Of a stretch of 24,991 nucleotides of DNA, positions 1 to 10,061 are shown piece by piece; position 1 is the stretch's first letter; each line of letters starts with the position of its first letter. The stretch is from Paramacrobiotus richtersi (Eukaryota > Tardigrada > Eutardigrada > Parachela > Macrobiotidae). A program made the position numbers and the translations under genes. The stretch lies in assembly GCA_034698045.1 (NCBI GenBank), contig JAQGAU010000672.1:1-24991 (forward strand), given 5' to 3'. Under the pieces are notes generated by a model, which was not told the DNA's origin, made no database searches, and saw nothing but the letters and a program-made list of their open reading frames with translations.

Positions 1-1275
1 CAGGCTTGCTGGTGGGCGGATTACCGGTGCTTGCACTGTAAAACAAATTTATTAGAGAGCTAGCAGGTCGGTAGGTTTCCTGTGCACTCCCAGTAAAAAT
101 TATTTATCATCATTCTTGCTGACGGGCAGATTTCCTGCGCGCTGCCTGTAAACGCATTTATTAGCAGGCTTGATGGTGGGCAGATTGCCGGCTCACTTAC
201 TGTAAAACAAAATCATCAGAGAGCTAGCAGATCGGCAGGTTCCCTGTGCGCTCCCAGTAAAACGTATTTATTAACAGGCTTGCTGGCGGGCGGATTCCCT
301 ATGGGCTGCCTGTGAAACGCATCTATTAACAGGCTTGCTGGTGGGCGGATTACCGGTGCTTTCATTGTAAAACAGATTTATTACAGAGCTAGCAGGTCGG
401 TAGGTTCCCTGTTCACTCTTAGTAAAATTTATTTATTGGCATTCTTGCTGACGGGCAGATTTCCTGTGCGCTGCCTATTAAACGCATATATTAGCAGGCT
501 TGCAGGTGGGCGGATTACCAGTGCTTTCATTGTAAAACAAATTTATTAGAGAGCTAGCAGGACGGTAGGTTCCCTGAGCACTTCCAGTAAAATTTATTTA
601 TTACCATTCTTGCTGACGGGCAGATTTCCTGTGCGCTGCCTATTAAACGCATTTATTAGCAGGCTTGCTGGTGGGCAGATTACCGGTGGTTTCACTGTAA
701 AACAAATTTATCAGTGAGCTAACAGGTCGGCAGGTTTGCTGCGCGCTGCCAGTTAAACGCATTTATTAGCAGGCTTGATGGTGAGCAGATTGCCGGTGCC
801 CTTACTGTAAAACAAATTTATCAGAGAGCTAACATTTCGGCAAATTCACTGCGCGCTGCCAGTTAAACGCATTTATCAGCAGGCTTGCTGGCGAACACAT
901 TGCCTGCGCACTGCCAGATAAACGCCTTGATTAGCAGGCTTGATGGTGGGCAGATTGCCGGTGCCCTTACTGTAAAACAAATTTATCAGAGAGCTAGCAG
1001 ATTGGCAGGTTCCCTGTGCGCTCCCAGTAAAACGTATTTATTAACAGGCTTGCTGGCGGGCAGATTTCCTGTGCGCTGCCTATTAAACGCATTTATTAGC
1101 AGGCTTGCTGGTGGGCAGATTACCGGTGGTTTCACTGTAAAACAAATTTATCAGAGAGCTAACAGGTCGGCAGGTTCACTGCGCGCTGCCAGTTAAACGC
1201 ATTTATTAGCAGGCTTGCTGGCGAACAGATTCCCTGTGCGCTGGCCGTGAAACGCATCTATTGACAGGCTTGCTG
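1..1275. repeat. Satellite-like tandem array with higher-order structure
   Basis: Head-to-tail monomers of about 54-56 bp, each built on the pattern AGCAGGCTTGCTGGCGGGC, then AGATTCCCTGTGCGC, then a TAAAACGCATTTATT end. Three monomer variants are visible: one opening with 'aggcttg', one with 'agagctagcagg', one with 'attcttgctgac'. In the left part they alternate so that the same variant recurs about every 162-167 bp (near 2, 164, 330, 497, 659), a three-monomer higher-order unit. From about 769 the spacing becomes 110, 112, 52, 112, 54, 110 and 55, so the order is scrambled. The array runs off the left edge and ends abruptly near 1275. The open frame inside it (885-1196) only restates the repeat and is not called a gene. 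Confidence 0.93.
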
Positions 1276-1284
1276 GTGTGTGGG

Positions 1285-1600
1285 ATAACAAAGGAAATAT
1301 ACACCGTCATGACAACAGTCCGACTGACACGGGGACGGCTCGAGATTTTGCATGAAAAACGATATAATCGTGGTTGATACGACTCTAGTTAAATGAACTT
1401 CGCACGCTTTTGACGCTACGCTGATACCCAAATGAACTATAAAGATGCACTGCATCACGACTACACGACTACTCGCCGATACCCATGATTAGACAGTTGT
1501 CTTCGTATACTCGTAATCGTCAGTTCGCAACCCTCTGCCGAAGAAGATCCAGCTTCCGTAGTTGGCAGGGATAAAACGAAACAAATAATGATGAATATCA
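1285..1600. repeat. Spacer block alpha, partial copy 1
   Basis: Resembles 7568-8080, 12840-13340 and 16395-16865. Shared landmarks are a 'cagtccgact' stretch, 'gagatttt', 'gctgatacccaaatg', 'gcactgcatcacgac', 'aagttcgc' and 'gaagaagatc'. It lies directly after the satellite array, so the array either sits in or replaced the start of this block. Nothing gene-like is seen. Confidence 0.7.
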
Positions 1601-1671
1601 AGACCTACATCAGGAAGCATGCATAGCCATGACAACGAACGTACGGAGTGAAGCTACAGTAGATAAATAAG

Positions 1672-1880
1672 CAGCGAGGTGACTCCATCCGCTTGCGAGT
1701 AGATTACTAACTGGTTAACGAACGGATGCCAGCCGTTTTTCTGTGATTGTTTGTGGCTTGAGTAGAGCTGCATTGCTGGTTTGTTTGTTCGGGTCGTTTT
1801 AGATGATATTATTGGACAAATACTTGGCTAGTGCATCATTTGCGTTATATTGTTACGTCAGTTTTAGGCAACTTATTCCT
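1672..1880. repeat. Spacer block beta, copy 1
   Basis: Shares 'gcagcgaggt', 'gcttgcgagt', 'tgtgattgttt', 'gcattgctgg' and a 'gttacgtcag' end with 9350-9550, 10062-10235 and 24655-24850. It is a diverged repeat unit with no coding signal. Confidence 0.7.
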
Positions 1881-2057
1881 CAGGCTTAGCATTAACGTAT
1901 TAAAATCGCTTGGCTGCTCAAGTACCTTGAAGTTGTTTTGCATCATGGCTTGGTTGAAAAGGACGAATATGTGATATAAAAGAATGACAGCCGATGAACA
2001 GTGGCTGGTATTAAATGAAGGTCACGATACTGAAACGTAATTGAATTTTAATTCCGT

Positions 2058-2320
2058 ATTAATGTTGTCAGTGTATGGAGCAGTCATTATAACCACATCC
2101 ACAGTTTGGTCTGCCACAATCTCTGATTCCGATTTTACTTTGCCGGAAATGGATTGGAAAATTAACTACTGCTTCCCGTTATTATGAATCTTGCCCTTCT
2201 CTTCGTAAACATTTAATACGTGGGCTCATCTTGGTGTGAAATTACATTTTGATCATAATCACATCCACAATTTGATGTAAAATTATATCCCGATCTGGAT
2301 GGGAATTAACCGAAGGTGCG
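2058..2320. repeat. Spacer block gamma, copy 1
   Basis: Contains 'tgccggaaatgg', 'aaattaactactgcttccc' and 'gatcataatcacatccac', then 'caatttgatgtaaa'. The same run of landmarks recurs at 10420-10665, and its first half at 5285-5470. It sits 400-700 bp downstream of the stop of receptor A, as the other copies sit downstream of B and D. No gene is supported. Confidence 0.7.
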
Positions 2321-2758
2321 TTCGGCGGAGTACGAGTCACATGCGGGTGCAAACGGTCAAGTCATCTTAACAACGAAGATACAGTCGGCTCCGTACGCTA
2401 CGATCACATGGACCTGGAGAATCATACTATCAATGGTAAAGCAAGCCACAGGAAAAATAGGCTTCCATGTTATTCAACTTGAAGAAAAAAAGCAGTCGTG
2501 TGCGAGGTCACTTGCCCTTCGTTTCTGTCTTAATGGTTGGCTGTCACTTGAAATCCGAAAACAAGCTGTTGAAGGAAATCAAGCAAACATGCATACACGA
2601 GTACATTCGCACTAATAAAAGCTATGATACAAGCCCGACTTCTACTGAGTTCGCCTTGATGGCACAAGAATATACTGATTACTGAACATACATGTACTAT
2701 GCACGATTCGAGAAAACAAAATAATAGTGCATTTTCAGTAGACAACCATAAGCATGCG
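2321..2758. other. Downstream flank of receptor A
   Basis: Short overlapping frames on both strands (2316-2745) do not resemble known proteins and are not conserved between units. The segment 2610-2660 ('aataaaagctatga', 'agcccgact', 'gagttcgcc') is the unit's downstream flank; it recurs about 100-160 bp beyond the stop codons of B, D, E and F and at 21378. I see no gene and no clear polyadenylation signal. Confidence 0.5.
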
Positions 2759-3802
2759 TCATTGCCCTGGTTTACTCGTTAATTCGACGGATACCCCAGT
2801 CCGAGGGATTCCCGGTGCAGACTCTCCGTTATATTCAGCAACTTTCCGTCTTCTAAAGAGCACATTCCACATCTCAGTAATGTACCCATGCAGACTGTTT
2901 ACGCTGAGGCAAAACAAGATAGGATCCAAAAGGGCCTGTAGTGGATACATCGCTGCTTGCAGGTTTCGCAGAACGTCCATCCTCTTCACCGGCGAATACC
3001 CGGTCAGTGCATAGTAGATAACTCCGGGCATCCAGCAGACTGTGGTGCTAATCGTCAGTAGCGTCAACAGTACAAACGACTGAACTCGCTTGTCTGGCTT
3101 TCTAACGGCTGTGCTGGCTGGTGCTCGAGACCGAAGGCTCCTTCTTTGCAACCATTTCCATAAAAGGAAGGGATAAATCACCAACATTAACGGCTTCGGC
3201 ACAGTTAGTACCCAGATCGATGAGATCATATACCATGTACTAGTATATTGCGCGTTAGGATTAAATGAGCACCCGAGTTGTACACCTTGTACGTGAAACA
3301 CCGCACTTAACACAATTGCAGGTAAACTTAAAGCATGAATGTATATCACGACAGCCAAGCACGTTAAACAAGCAGCCGCCCGCGTGTGGCGATGCCTGTA
3401 CGACACTGGTGCAAACCAAGCCCAGACCCGATTGACGCTGATTAGGATGTGCATGTGGATGGAAAGGGGCACTATGATGTTGCGACTGTAAAGGAGCAGG
3501 GTACAAACTGAGTGGCCTAGCAGCCATTCGGACTGTTGCATCGTAAGAATATTGATGGGGCTAGCTGTTGCCGCAAAACAAATGTTGCTAGAGAGGAGTG
3601 CCATGATATACACACTAAACGGTGTGCGGAGGGTACGCTGCTTTAAAATCATACACAGGACACTGCAGTTGAGAAACAAGGTGGCCGTTGTTATGCTAAT
3701 TAGAGATGCAGCAAACGGACTCGCTAGGTTGGCCGGCTTAATGTGTGCTGTCTCCAAGCGCCAGTTTGTCGAGTTCTTCGTAGACTCGTTCCGTGTCGCC
3801 AT
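2759..3802 (-). CDS. Receptor A: intronless rhodopsin-class 7TM G-protein-coupled receptor
   Basis: Predicted 347-residue plasma-membrane receptor. Hydrophobic helices lie near residues 31-53, 62-88, 97-120, 143-168, 190-216, 241-266 and 283-303. Class A landmarks are Asn45 (TM1), the Cys100-Cys178 disulphide pair, Asn124-Arg125-Val126 where DRY is expected, CWMP at 256-259 (TM6) and DPILF at 293-297 in place of NPxxY. Two N-glycosylation sites (N5, N10) lie in the short N-terminus; the C-terminal tail is basic (FRRRK). An upstream ATG at 3865 would add 21 residues, but the AAAAGATG context at 3802 matches the starts of B, E and F, so I chose 3802. The frame is open throughout without introns. 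It is paralogous to B-F. Ligand and G protein cannot be inferred; a chemosensory or peptide receptor is a guess. Confidence 0.92.
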   Translation of the reverse strand: MATRNESTKNSTNWRLETAHIKPANLASPFAASLISITTATLFLNCSVLCMILKQRTLRTPFSVYIMALLSSNICFAATASPINILTMQQSEWLLGHSVCTLLLYSRNIIVPLSIHMHILISVNRVWAWFAPVSYRHRHTRAAACLTCLAVVIYIHALSLPAIVLSAVFHVQGVQLGCSFNPNAQYTSTWYMISSIWVLTVPKPLMLVIYPFLLWKWLQRRSLRSRAPASTAVRKPDKRVQSFVLLTLLTISTTVCWMPGVIYYALTGYSPVKRMDVLRNLQAAMYPLQALLDPILFCLSVNSLHGYITEMWNVLFRRRKVAEYNGESAPGIPRTGVSVELTSKPGQ

Positions 3803-4033
3803 CTTTTCAACGAAGTGCGTCTTCTTTTCGTTGGTCGGGATGTCCGCGGTTGAAATGCCCGGCACTGGTCAGGATGTTTCACGACACACCATCAATATAC
3901 TACATCAACTTACTACATTTAATGGAACGCACGCCTTTAATAATTCAAGTCGAACGGAATCGATCATCAACGTTACGCACGTTACATCGAGCATATTTAT
4001 ATGTTACAGGTTCTCCGCCTTGTGTTAGCAATC

Positions 4034-4190
4034 AGTGAACAGAAATGTCCTGCACGAGGAAAGGATATTTAATGCCATATGAATTCCGGAGTATTTTAGG
4101 AAACCAATCTGAATGCAATCCTCTGGCAATCAATCGAAGGGAAAAGGTGACCGAGATAGCTATGCATATTAAGGGTAGACTCCGGTTAAA
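4034..4190 (-). promoter_or_regulatory. Conserved 5' control block of receptor A
   Basis: A block of about 150 bp starting with 'gtgaacagaaatgtc' and 'gcacgagg', then 'atgccatatga', 'ttccggagtatt' and ending past 'ctatgcatattaa'. It is found upstream of all of A, B, D, E and F. Here ATGCATATTA is at 4162-4171, 360 bp upstream of the ATG. Conservation in otherwise diverged spacer suggests a promoter or enhancer, or simply common ancestry of the duplicated unit. Confidence 0.45.
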
Positions 4191-4199
4191 TCGGAGGTT

Positions 4200-5280
4200 A
4201 TGTGCCACAAAGTGCCGCTTCACGGATGTAGACACTGGAAAACTTCCATACAATGCGATTGAAAGTGAAAATATTCAGCATGAATTGTGTGAATTTGCAT
4301 TTATGCCTTTTAAATATTGATATATCGTCCAAACAAATCGGATGAAAACGTGGATTTTGAAAGCGGCATCTCTGCGTAAACATTTTTACCGTATTGCAGA
4401 ACAGCCGGTCATTTCCAGTCCTAGCTCATTTCCGCAAAATGGACAAAAGGACACTGGAGATCCATCTTTTCACTTCCGAAACCATTGTATTGATGTTGTC
4501 TGTTGCCTATAACCGTGCACTTGCAGCATCCACTCTTAACCCATCGTTTTAACTGGAAATTCCCCTTAAAGAGGGTGCCGCGGGTTCCACTTATCTAACG
4601 CCGTCAGGTATTGCGCGTCACTAACAAGTTAGACGACACGTTCCTAAGACAAAAACAAGGAAACAACTAAGGTCACCTCGAACTAGCCTTGTTTTTGAAG
4701 ACCGATTCCTCACATTTAGAGAATTTGACAGGAAACAAAACTGGTTTCGGCGTCTCGACCGTCTCCAAACTCAGACAAAAAATATACACCACAGACTTAT
4801 AGAATATAACGACTTTTAGACATGTACAGCGACTTATTCATAACGCGAGCCACATGAAGGGCTACCGCGTTTACAGTTTGCAGGAAAGCTCCCACCGTTT
4901 CGTGCGAGCGCCTGACGCTGATGAAGATAACTGCACGATACGTGATAATCATACATATGCACCGTATGCTTACAGGGTTGCACTGAAACATGTACAACAT
5001 GTTCAGGAATGTTTGTTTGTTCATTTCGAGCACTTTTTCAGAAAGTGAAGTCCCTGTGGTGTGTCCGTTCGCACGCTTTGGACGGCTGCTGTGCTCCATG
5101 TCCATCGAAGCTTGTTTGGAGGAGGACGGACGCGCCATATATGTAGAATGCCAGCCGATGCACAACAGCTGGTAATTTACGATTATTCTCGTTGACTGCT
5201 AATGCCTGCTGCTATAACGCAGAGGAATTCATGGAAATCAATACTGTATATTGATATTGATAGTGCAATTTAGGTCTTTA
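4200..5280. other. Spacer between receptors A and B
   Basis: No gene is supported. Frames of 60-122 codons on both strands overlap each other and lack recognisable domains. The part at 4570-4760 ('gtcaggtattgcgcg', 'caaggaaaca', 'agccttgttttt', 'gattcctcacattta') is a diverged copy of the sequence beyond the promoter blocks of B, D, E and F. The piece at 5163-5200 ('acagctggtaatttacgat') recurs at 24936-24970. Confidence 0.5.
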
Positions 5281-5284
5281 GAAA

Positions 5285-5470
5285 ATGTCGTCAGTTCATG
5301 GAACAGCCATGGTATGTTCGGAAACTGGTCTGCTAGAAGATTTGATTTCGATTTTTCTGTGCCGGAAATGGGCTGGAAAACTGACTACTGCTTCCCTTTA
5401 TCACGAAGGTTGCTCTTCTTTTTGTTACTAAACCTTACGTTGGCTCTGCAGATCTTGGTGTGCAATAAAC
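5285..5470. repeat. Spacer block gamma, copy 2
   Basis: Shares 'gtcgtcagttcatgga', 'tctgct', 'tgtgccggaaatgg', 'actactgcttccc' and 'ttggctctgcagatcttg' with the other two gamma copies. It lies 150-330 bp downstream of the receptor B stop and ends at the 'cgaagcaat' flank motif. Confidence 0.7.
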
Positions 5471-5617
5471 ATTCGAAGCAATGACAGCTATACCAACAGC
5501 CCGACTTTACTGAGCTCGCCTTAATTTTACTGGCATACATACATGTACTATGCAGGACTAAAGGAAGCAAAATTGACAGTGCAACGTGCAGTACTCGTAG
5601 ACCACGGCATGCAAGCG

Positions 5618-6658
5618 TCATTGCCTTGGTTTAGTTGCTAATTCAACGGATCCCCCAGTTCGAAGCATCCCCGGCCTGGATTCTCCATGATACTCAGCAA
5701 CTTTCCGTCTTCTGAAGCGGACATTCGAGATCCCAGCAATGTACATGTGCAGACTCTTGACGCTGAGGCAAAACAAGATAGGATCAAAAAGGGCCTGCAT
5801 CTGGAACATCACTGACTGCGCTTCCCTCGTAATATCCAACTTTCTCACCGGTGTATACTCGATCAGTGTATGGTAGATTACCCCCGGTGTCCAGCAAAAT
5901 GTGGTGCTAATCGTCAGCAGCGTCAACAGTACAATCGATCGAACTCGCTTGTCCGGCTTTCTAACGGCTGTGCTGGCTGGTGTTCCAGACCGAAAACTCC
6001 TTCTTTGCAACCATTTCCATAAAAGGAAGGGATAAGTCACCGTCATAAACAGCTTCGGCATATTGAACACCCAGATCGATGAGATCAGATTCCATGTATA
6101 TTGCGCGTTATTATTAAAGAAGCAACTGAGCTGCACTTGTTGCAGATGAAACACCCCATTTAATACAATTGTAGGTAAACTAAAAGCATGAAGGTATACC
6201 ACGGCAGCCAAGCACATTAAACAAGCGGCCGTCCGCGTGTGCCGATGCCTATACGACATTGGCGCAAACCACGCCCAGGCCCGGTTGATGCTGATAAGGA
6301 TGTGGATGTGGACAGGGAGGGGCACCATGATGTTCCGGCAGTAAAGCCACAGGATACAAGCTGATGGGCCTAGCCACCAGTATCCGGACTGTTTCATCAT
6401 GAGAATATTGAGGGGGCTCCCTGTTGCGGAGAAACAAATGTTGCTGGAGAGAAGTGCAATTATATACACGTTAAACGGTGTGCGGAGGGTACGCTGCGTT
6501 AGAATAATGAACAGGACACTGCAGTTGAGAAACAACGTGGCCGTTGTTATGCTAATAAGAATTGGAGTAGAAGGGCTTGTCAGGTTTACTGGGATAGTGT
6601 GCCCTCTCTCCGAACGCCAGGATGTAGAGTTAGCATCAGAAAGGTTCCCTCCCGTCAT
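5618..6658 (-). CDS. Receptor B: intronless rhodopsin-class 7TM G-protein-coupled receptor
   Basis: Predicted 346 residues, open throughout. Seven hydrophobic helices sit at the same places as in receptor A. Key positions are the Cys101-Cys179 pair, Asn125-Arg126-Ala127 followed by WAWFAP at the end of TM3, CWTP at 255-258 and DPILF at 292-296. N-glycosylation sequons occur at N5, N10 and N25 in the extracellular N-terminus. The third intracellular loop carries the KPDKRVRS motif shared by the family. The start ATG lies in AAAAGATGA, the context shared by the array. It is distinguished by a W-W pair (YWWLG) before TM3 and by Phe in 'ALFDPILF' where paralogues have Leu or Ile. Function beyond GPCR class A is unknown. 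Confidence 0.92.
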   Translation of the reverse strand: MTGGNLSDANSTSWRSERGHTIPVNLTSPSTPILISITTATLFLNCSVLFIILTQRTLRTPFNVYIIALLSSNICFSATGSPLNILMMKQSGYWWLGPSACILWLYCRNIMVPLPVHIHILISINRAWAWFAPMSYRHRHTRTAACLMCLAAVVYLHAFSLPTIVLNGVFHLQQVQLSCFFNNNAQYTWNLISSIWVFNMPKLFMTVTYPFLLWKWLQRRSFRSGTPASTAVRKPDKRVRSIVLLTLLTISTTFCWTPGVIYHTLIEYTPVRKLDITREAQSVMFQMQALFDPILFCLSVKSLHMYIAGISNVRFRRRKVAEYHGESRPGMLRTGGSVELATKPRQ

Positions 6659-6739
6659 CTTTTAACCAAATTGATAATTTCGGTCAGGATGCACCACAAT
6701 GCAGCATCATGTCCGTAGCTTCGGTGTTAGAGTCATTGA

Positions 6740-7115
6740 AATTCACAGTAGGGATCAGAATTTCAAGCTTTTGGTAACGTTGGTAAACTGTCGTCAATCT
6801 TCACATTGTAAACAATTCTCGTAACATGAATGATCGATTCGTCCCAATTAAAGACATACCCAAGTCCATCAAACGCAAATATCAATGTTTGCAACCCGAG
6901 AATCTTCTTGTTTTATTAGCGGTCAGTGAACAGAAATGTCGTGCACGATGAACGGAAACCCAGTGCCATATGACTTCCGGAGTATTCTAGTTGAAAACAA
7001 ACTGAATACAACGCACTGGCCACCAAGCGAAGGGAAGGTTTGAATGAGATAACTATGCATACAGGAAGCCTCCGGTTCCGGCTTACGGGACACCGTCGGG
7101 CATCCCACGAGACTA
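6740..7115 (-). promoter_or_regulatory. Conserved 5' control block of receptor B
   Basis: Two conserved stretches: 6740-6900, with 'caagcttttggtaacgt', 'atgatcgattcgtcc' and 'gcaaatatcaatgtt', and 6923-7115, with 'gtgaacagaaatgtcg' and 'ttccggagtattct'. The conserved hexamer ATGCAT is at 7055-7060, 397 bp upstream of the ATG, but the TATTA part of the element is lost in this copy. A second, promoter-distal part continues to about 7290. Confidence 0.4.
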
Positions 7116-7238
7116 ACAAATAATAAGTAAGGCTGTACAATCTTAAGATACAAGGAAACAGCAACGGTCATCGCGTTTGTGTTAACAATACCGGTTACCC
7201 AGATTCAGAAATTTCACGGTAAGCAACACCGATCAAAT

Positions 7239-7250
7239 CGGTAATTACCG
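7239..7250. promoter_or_regulatory. Perfect 12 bp palindrome CGGTAATTACCG
   Basis: An exact dyad centred on TAATTA, the core of homeodomain sites. It is repeated exactly at 20355-20366, upstream of receptor F, at a corresponding place (about 580-600 bp 5' of the ATG). The corresponding region of unit E (near 16375) is degenerate. Regulatory function is inferred. Confidence 0.3.
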
Positions 7251-7567
7251 TCAGAGCAAAACCATAATCCGTAAGATTCTCGTCCCGTGCATGCTAAACT
7301 CGGACTTATGCGTTTGAAGCAGGTATTAAAACAGTTAACGCTTGTAGGTAGCTAGCTAAAAAGCTTGGGTGTGTTGTAGTTATTGCCCCTGCGTCTATTA
7401 ATATTGTATTGTACCGAGAACCGATTATACTAACGCATGCCAGCGTGATGCTGACCTATAATTATTTCCTGGAAAGAGCTCTTTTCTATTACACGGTCCG
7501 CGTTGTCGGTTCACAATGTATGTCACTGCTGCCGCGCGTCTCCTTCACTTTGGTGGGAACCAGAGCA

Positions 7568-8080
7568 ACGAAGGAAATAGTACAGTGCACAATAAGAACA
7601 GTCCGACTCACAAGGGGCAGGCGAGATTTTAAATTCACATTACAAACGCAGATGTGACCGTACTTGCAGTAATAACGACACTAAATAAATGAACTCCGCC
7701 CGCATTTGACCCTACGCTGATATCCTAATGTAGTTAATGATTCACTGCATCACGACGATCGACTCTTCAACACCCCTTCTTAAATGGATGTCTTCCGATA
7801 CCTCGTAACTGTAAGTTCGCCAACCGCTCTCGAAGAAGATCAAGTCTCCATAACTGACAGCGGAATAGAATGAAACGTATAACTGATGAACAATAAGCCT
7901 ACTTATTTCAATCGACAGAAAAACAAGCCAGATGAATCCGCAAACCAGTGTAGGTGCAGCGGAGACTGGGGAGGGTTGTCATTCCCACGTGCATCTCCAT
8001 ACCACAATGCACAAAAAAGCACCAAGCTTTGCTATTTAATTACCGATCCGTTTTTTTAAACTGCAAAAACCAACCCGGCG
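7568..8080. repeat. Spacer block alpha, copy 2
   Basis: Matches 12840-13340 and 16395-16865 over its whole length: 'gaaggaaatag', 'cagtccgact', 'ctacgctgata', 'cactgcatcacgac', 'caacaccccttct', 'gtaagttcgccaac', then 'cccacgtgc' and 'aagctttgct'. It ends in a C/A-rich 'aaaaacc' stretch. No coding signal. Confidence 0.8.
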
Positions 8081-8169
8081 CTGTCAGTCACATGGGAAAT
8101 CAACTGTTTAGGACTTGAGAAGATAAGCACTATTTTATGTAGACCTTGGTTAGCCATTGTCGTTCTCTT

Positions 8170-8795
8170 TCACTCGCCATTTCGACGGATTCTCGTTCGA
8201 GATTCCTCGCTATAATCATCTACTTTCCGTTTCATAAAGCCGTACTAAGCCGTACTTTCCAGACCCCGGTAATGTACCCATGCAGACTCTTTACGCTGAG
8301 GCAAAGTAAGACAGGATCCAATAGGGCCTGCAGCGGGTACGTCGCTAGTTGCACTTCTTTCAGGACACCCAGCTTTTCCAACGGTACATATCCCATCAGT
8401 ACATATTACATGAGCCCAGGTGTCCAGCAGATTGTGGTGCTAATGGCAACAACATCAGGAGAACAAACGATCCGATTCTTTTATCCTGCTTTTTAACATT
8501 GCTTGCCCCTATTCTAGCTGAGCGAGGTCTTCGTCTTTGAGTGCCACGAGATGGCTTGTCGGCTCGAAATAAATGAATGAATGTAACCATTTCCATGAAA
8601 GGAAGGAATACGTCACTGGCATAAAGAGCTTCGGCACACTGAACACCCAGATGGACGAGATCATATTCCACGTATGCTGCGCGTTGGTATTCAACCAGCA
8701 ACCCAGTTCTACCGGTTGGCAATAGAGCACCGCGTCCAACACAACTCCAGGGAAATTAAAAGCATGAAGGTACACAACAAAGTGCGCGTAGACAA
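8170..8795 (-). pseudogene. Receptor C: 5'-truncated GPCR pseudogene
   Basis: Homologous to receptors A-F from the end of TM4 ('VVYLHAFN') through the extracellular loop 2 Cys, TM5 ('SSIWVFSVPKLFM'), TM6, TM7 ('ALLDP') and the tail. TM1 to most of TM4 are absent; sequence above 8795 no longer aligns. The reading frame is broken several times: a 44 bp insertion at 8540-8583 right after TM5, loss of frame in TM6 just after 'LLMLL', a stop at the TM6/loop boundary near 8407, and a 10 bp tandem duplication (8237-8246 / 8247-8256) at the start of the tail. It cannot make a receptor. The upstream 'MFATTT' reading is not receptor sequence. Confidence 0.88.
8540..8583 (+). mobile_element. 44 bp retroposed 3' tail inserted in receptor C
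   Basis: Compared with the paralogues, the sequence between 'cgtctttg' and 'taaccatttcc' is extra. It reads plus-strand 'agtgccacgagatggc' and ends in 'aaataaatgaatgaatg', a short tetranucleotide tail typical of non-LTR element 3' ends. It lies antisense to the receptor. The source family is unknown. Confidence 0.6.
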
Positions 8796-9345
8796 TGCCA
8801 GACACTGGTTGTTGCTGCAGATTTGATGTCATTGGATCTAACTGGAGCGCAGAACGCGTCGTACAATAACAACATAACAATCTCAACAAGCACTTCTTAA
8901 AGATTATGACGACGGTTGTTGTAGCAAACAATCGACTCCAACTATCCGGAACGCTTGCTTCCTGCTATCAGTAAAAACGGCGTCAGTTTGATCGACACGG
9001 CGTCTAAAGTATGTTTATACCGTTGTACGTAAAATATTCAAACAGAGACGCTTTTAATAAGGTACCATATAGCTTATACGAAAGCTTAAATGCGGTCATT
9101 TCGAATAGAAAATCCTAGATGTACATCCATTTACAAGAATATCCAACTGGAGCAGTGGCAAAACATTCTTCCACATGACCATCGGGAACTTAGTCCGAGG
9201 AACCAAGCTTCTCTGTGAAACCGCATTAGTACGTTGCCCTTTCATCTAAACGTGTATTTGTGGTATTTACAACAATGTGCATTTCATTGCTACAAAAAAT
9301 GATGACTTGCTGACCAGCTACATCGGCCTGATGCTGCAGCAGATG
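8796..9345. other. Spacer above receptor C, unexplained
   Basis: Here, where TM1-TM4 and the promoter of receptor C should lie, the sequence does not align with the paralogous units. No gene, no inverted terminal repeats and no clear repeat family are seen. The end (9300-9345, 'gctgaccagctacatcggcc', 'gatgctgcagc') leads into spacer block beta. Confidence 0.4.
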
Positions 9346-9349
9346 AATA

Positions 9350-9550
9350 AACAGCGAGGTTACTTCAGCAGCTTGCGAGTGGATGAGTAACTAAGGAAGT
9401 TATACCGCGGCCGATTTTTTTGTGATTGTTTACGGCATTAGTGCAAAAGCTGGCTTATTTGTTTGGAACTTTTTCGATGAGGCCTGACAACAGGTTAGCT
9501 TGTGCGTTATTTACGGGTATATGTTTACGTCAGTTTGAGACAACTCTACG
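9350..9550. repeat. Spacer block beta, copy 2
   Basis: Shares 'cagcgaggtta', 'gcttgcgagtggat', 'gtgattgttta', 'cttgtgcgttatttacggg' and 'tatatgtttacgtc' with the copy at 10062-10235, and more loosely with 1672-1880 and 24655-24850. The two neighbouring copies make a local direct repeat about 700 bp apart. Confidence 0.75.
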
Positions 9551-9829
9551 TCTGTGGTTAATTATTAAAACTGAAACTGCTTGACAATACAACAGTCTGG
9601 AATCGTTACGTACCGTTTCTTGGCACGGTAGGTACATGCATGTAGTCACAAAACGGGAAAAGGACGCAAGCGAGACAGTTCAAAGTAGATATACACAGCT
9701 GGTGGTATATGATTATTTTGCTGATTGATTATTCTGCTGGAATCTCTACCGAAATCAAATTGGTAGCATAGTTTAATGCCATATTTATAGGCAGGTTGTA
9801 CAGGTTGTAGGCAGGTAAAATACTTGTGT

Positions 9830-10060
9830 CTCAAATCCTGGATGGGTGTTCGGTGTGATAACCAATGCGTAAGGACTGTAAGCACCCGCAAGTATTGTTC
9901 TAATGCGAAACTATTCTCTAGGCCTCTTTTAACCCCCGCTGATGTGTTCGAAAAGCCTGTCTCACTGGCCGAGCAGCAGAGGTTGTGACCTTGATCTCCC
10001 AGCTGCGCATCCAGGTGAATGAGTACACAAAACACCGCTACATCGTCCGCCATATAAGCA
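9830..10060. repeat. Spacer block delta, copy 1
   Basis: Matches 21770-21998: 'aatcctggatggg', 'taggcctcttttaac', 'cccgctgatgt', 'cagctgcgcatccaggtg', 'acaccgctacatcgtccgc'. A 135-codon minus-strand frame (9646-10053) crosses this block, but it is broken in the second copy and has no recognisable domain, so I do not call it a gene. Confidence 0.75.
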
Positions 10061-10061
10061 G

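Noticed and set aside
885-1196. 103-codon plus-strand open frame in the satellite
   Set aside because: It merely translates the 54-165 bp repeats, whose periods happen to keep frame.
3552-4028. 158-codon plus-strand frame antisense to receptor A, with similar frames opposite B, D, E and F
   Set aside because: Mirror frames of conserved receptor coding sequence; no independent domain or start context.
4797-5165. 122-codon minus-strand frame
   Set aside because: Composition is not protein-like, not conserved in other units, and overlaps frames on the other strand.
9646-10053. 135-codon minus-strand frame
   Set aside because: Crosses spacer block delta; the second copy of the block (21770-21998) interrupts the frame, and no domain is recognised.
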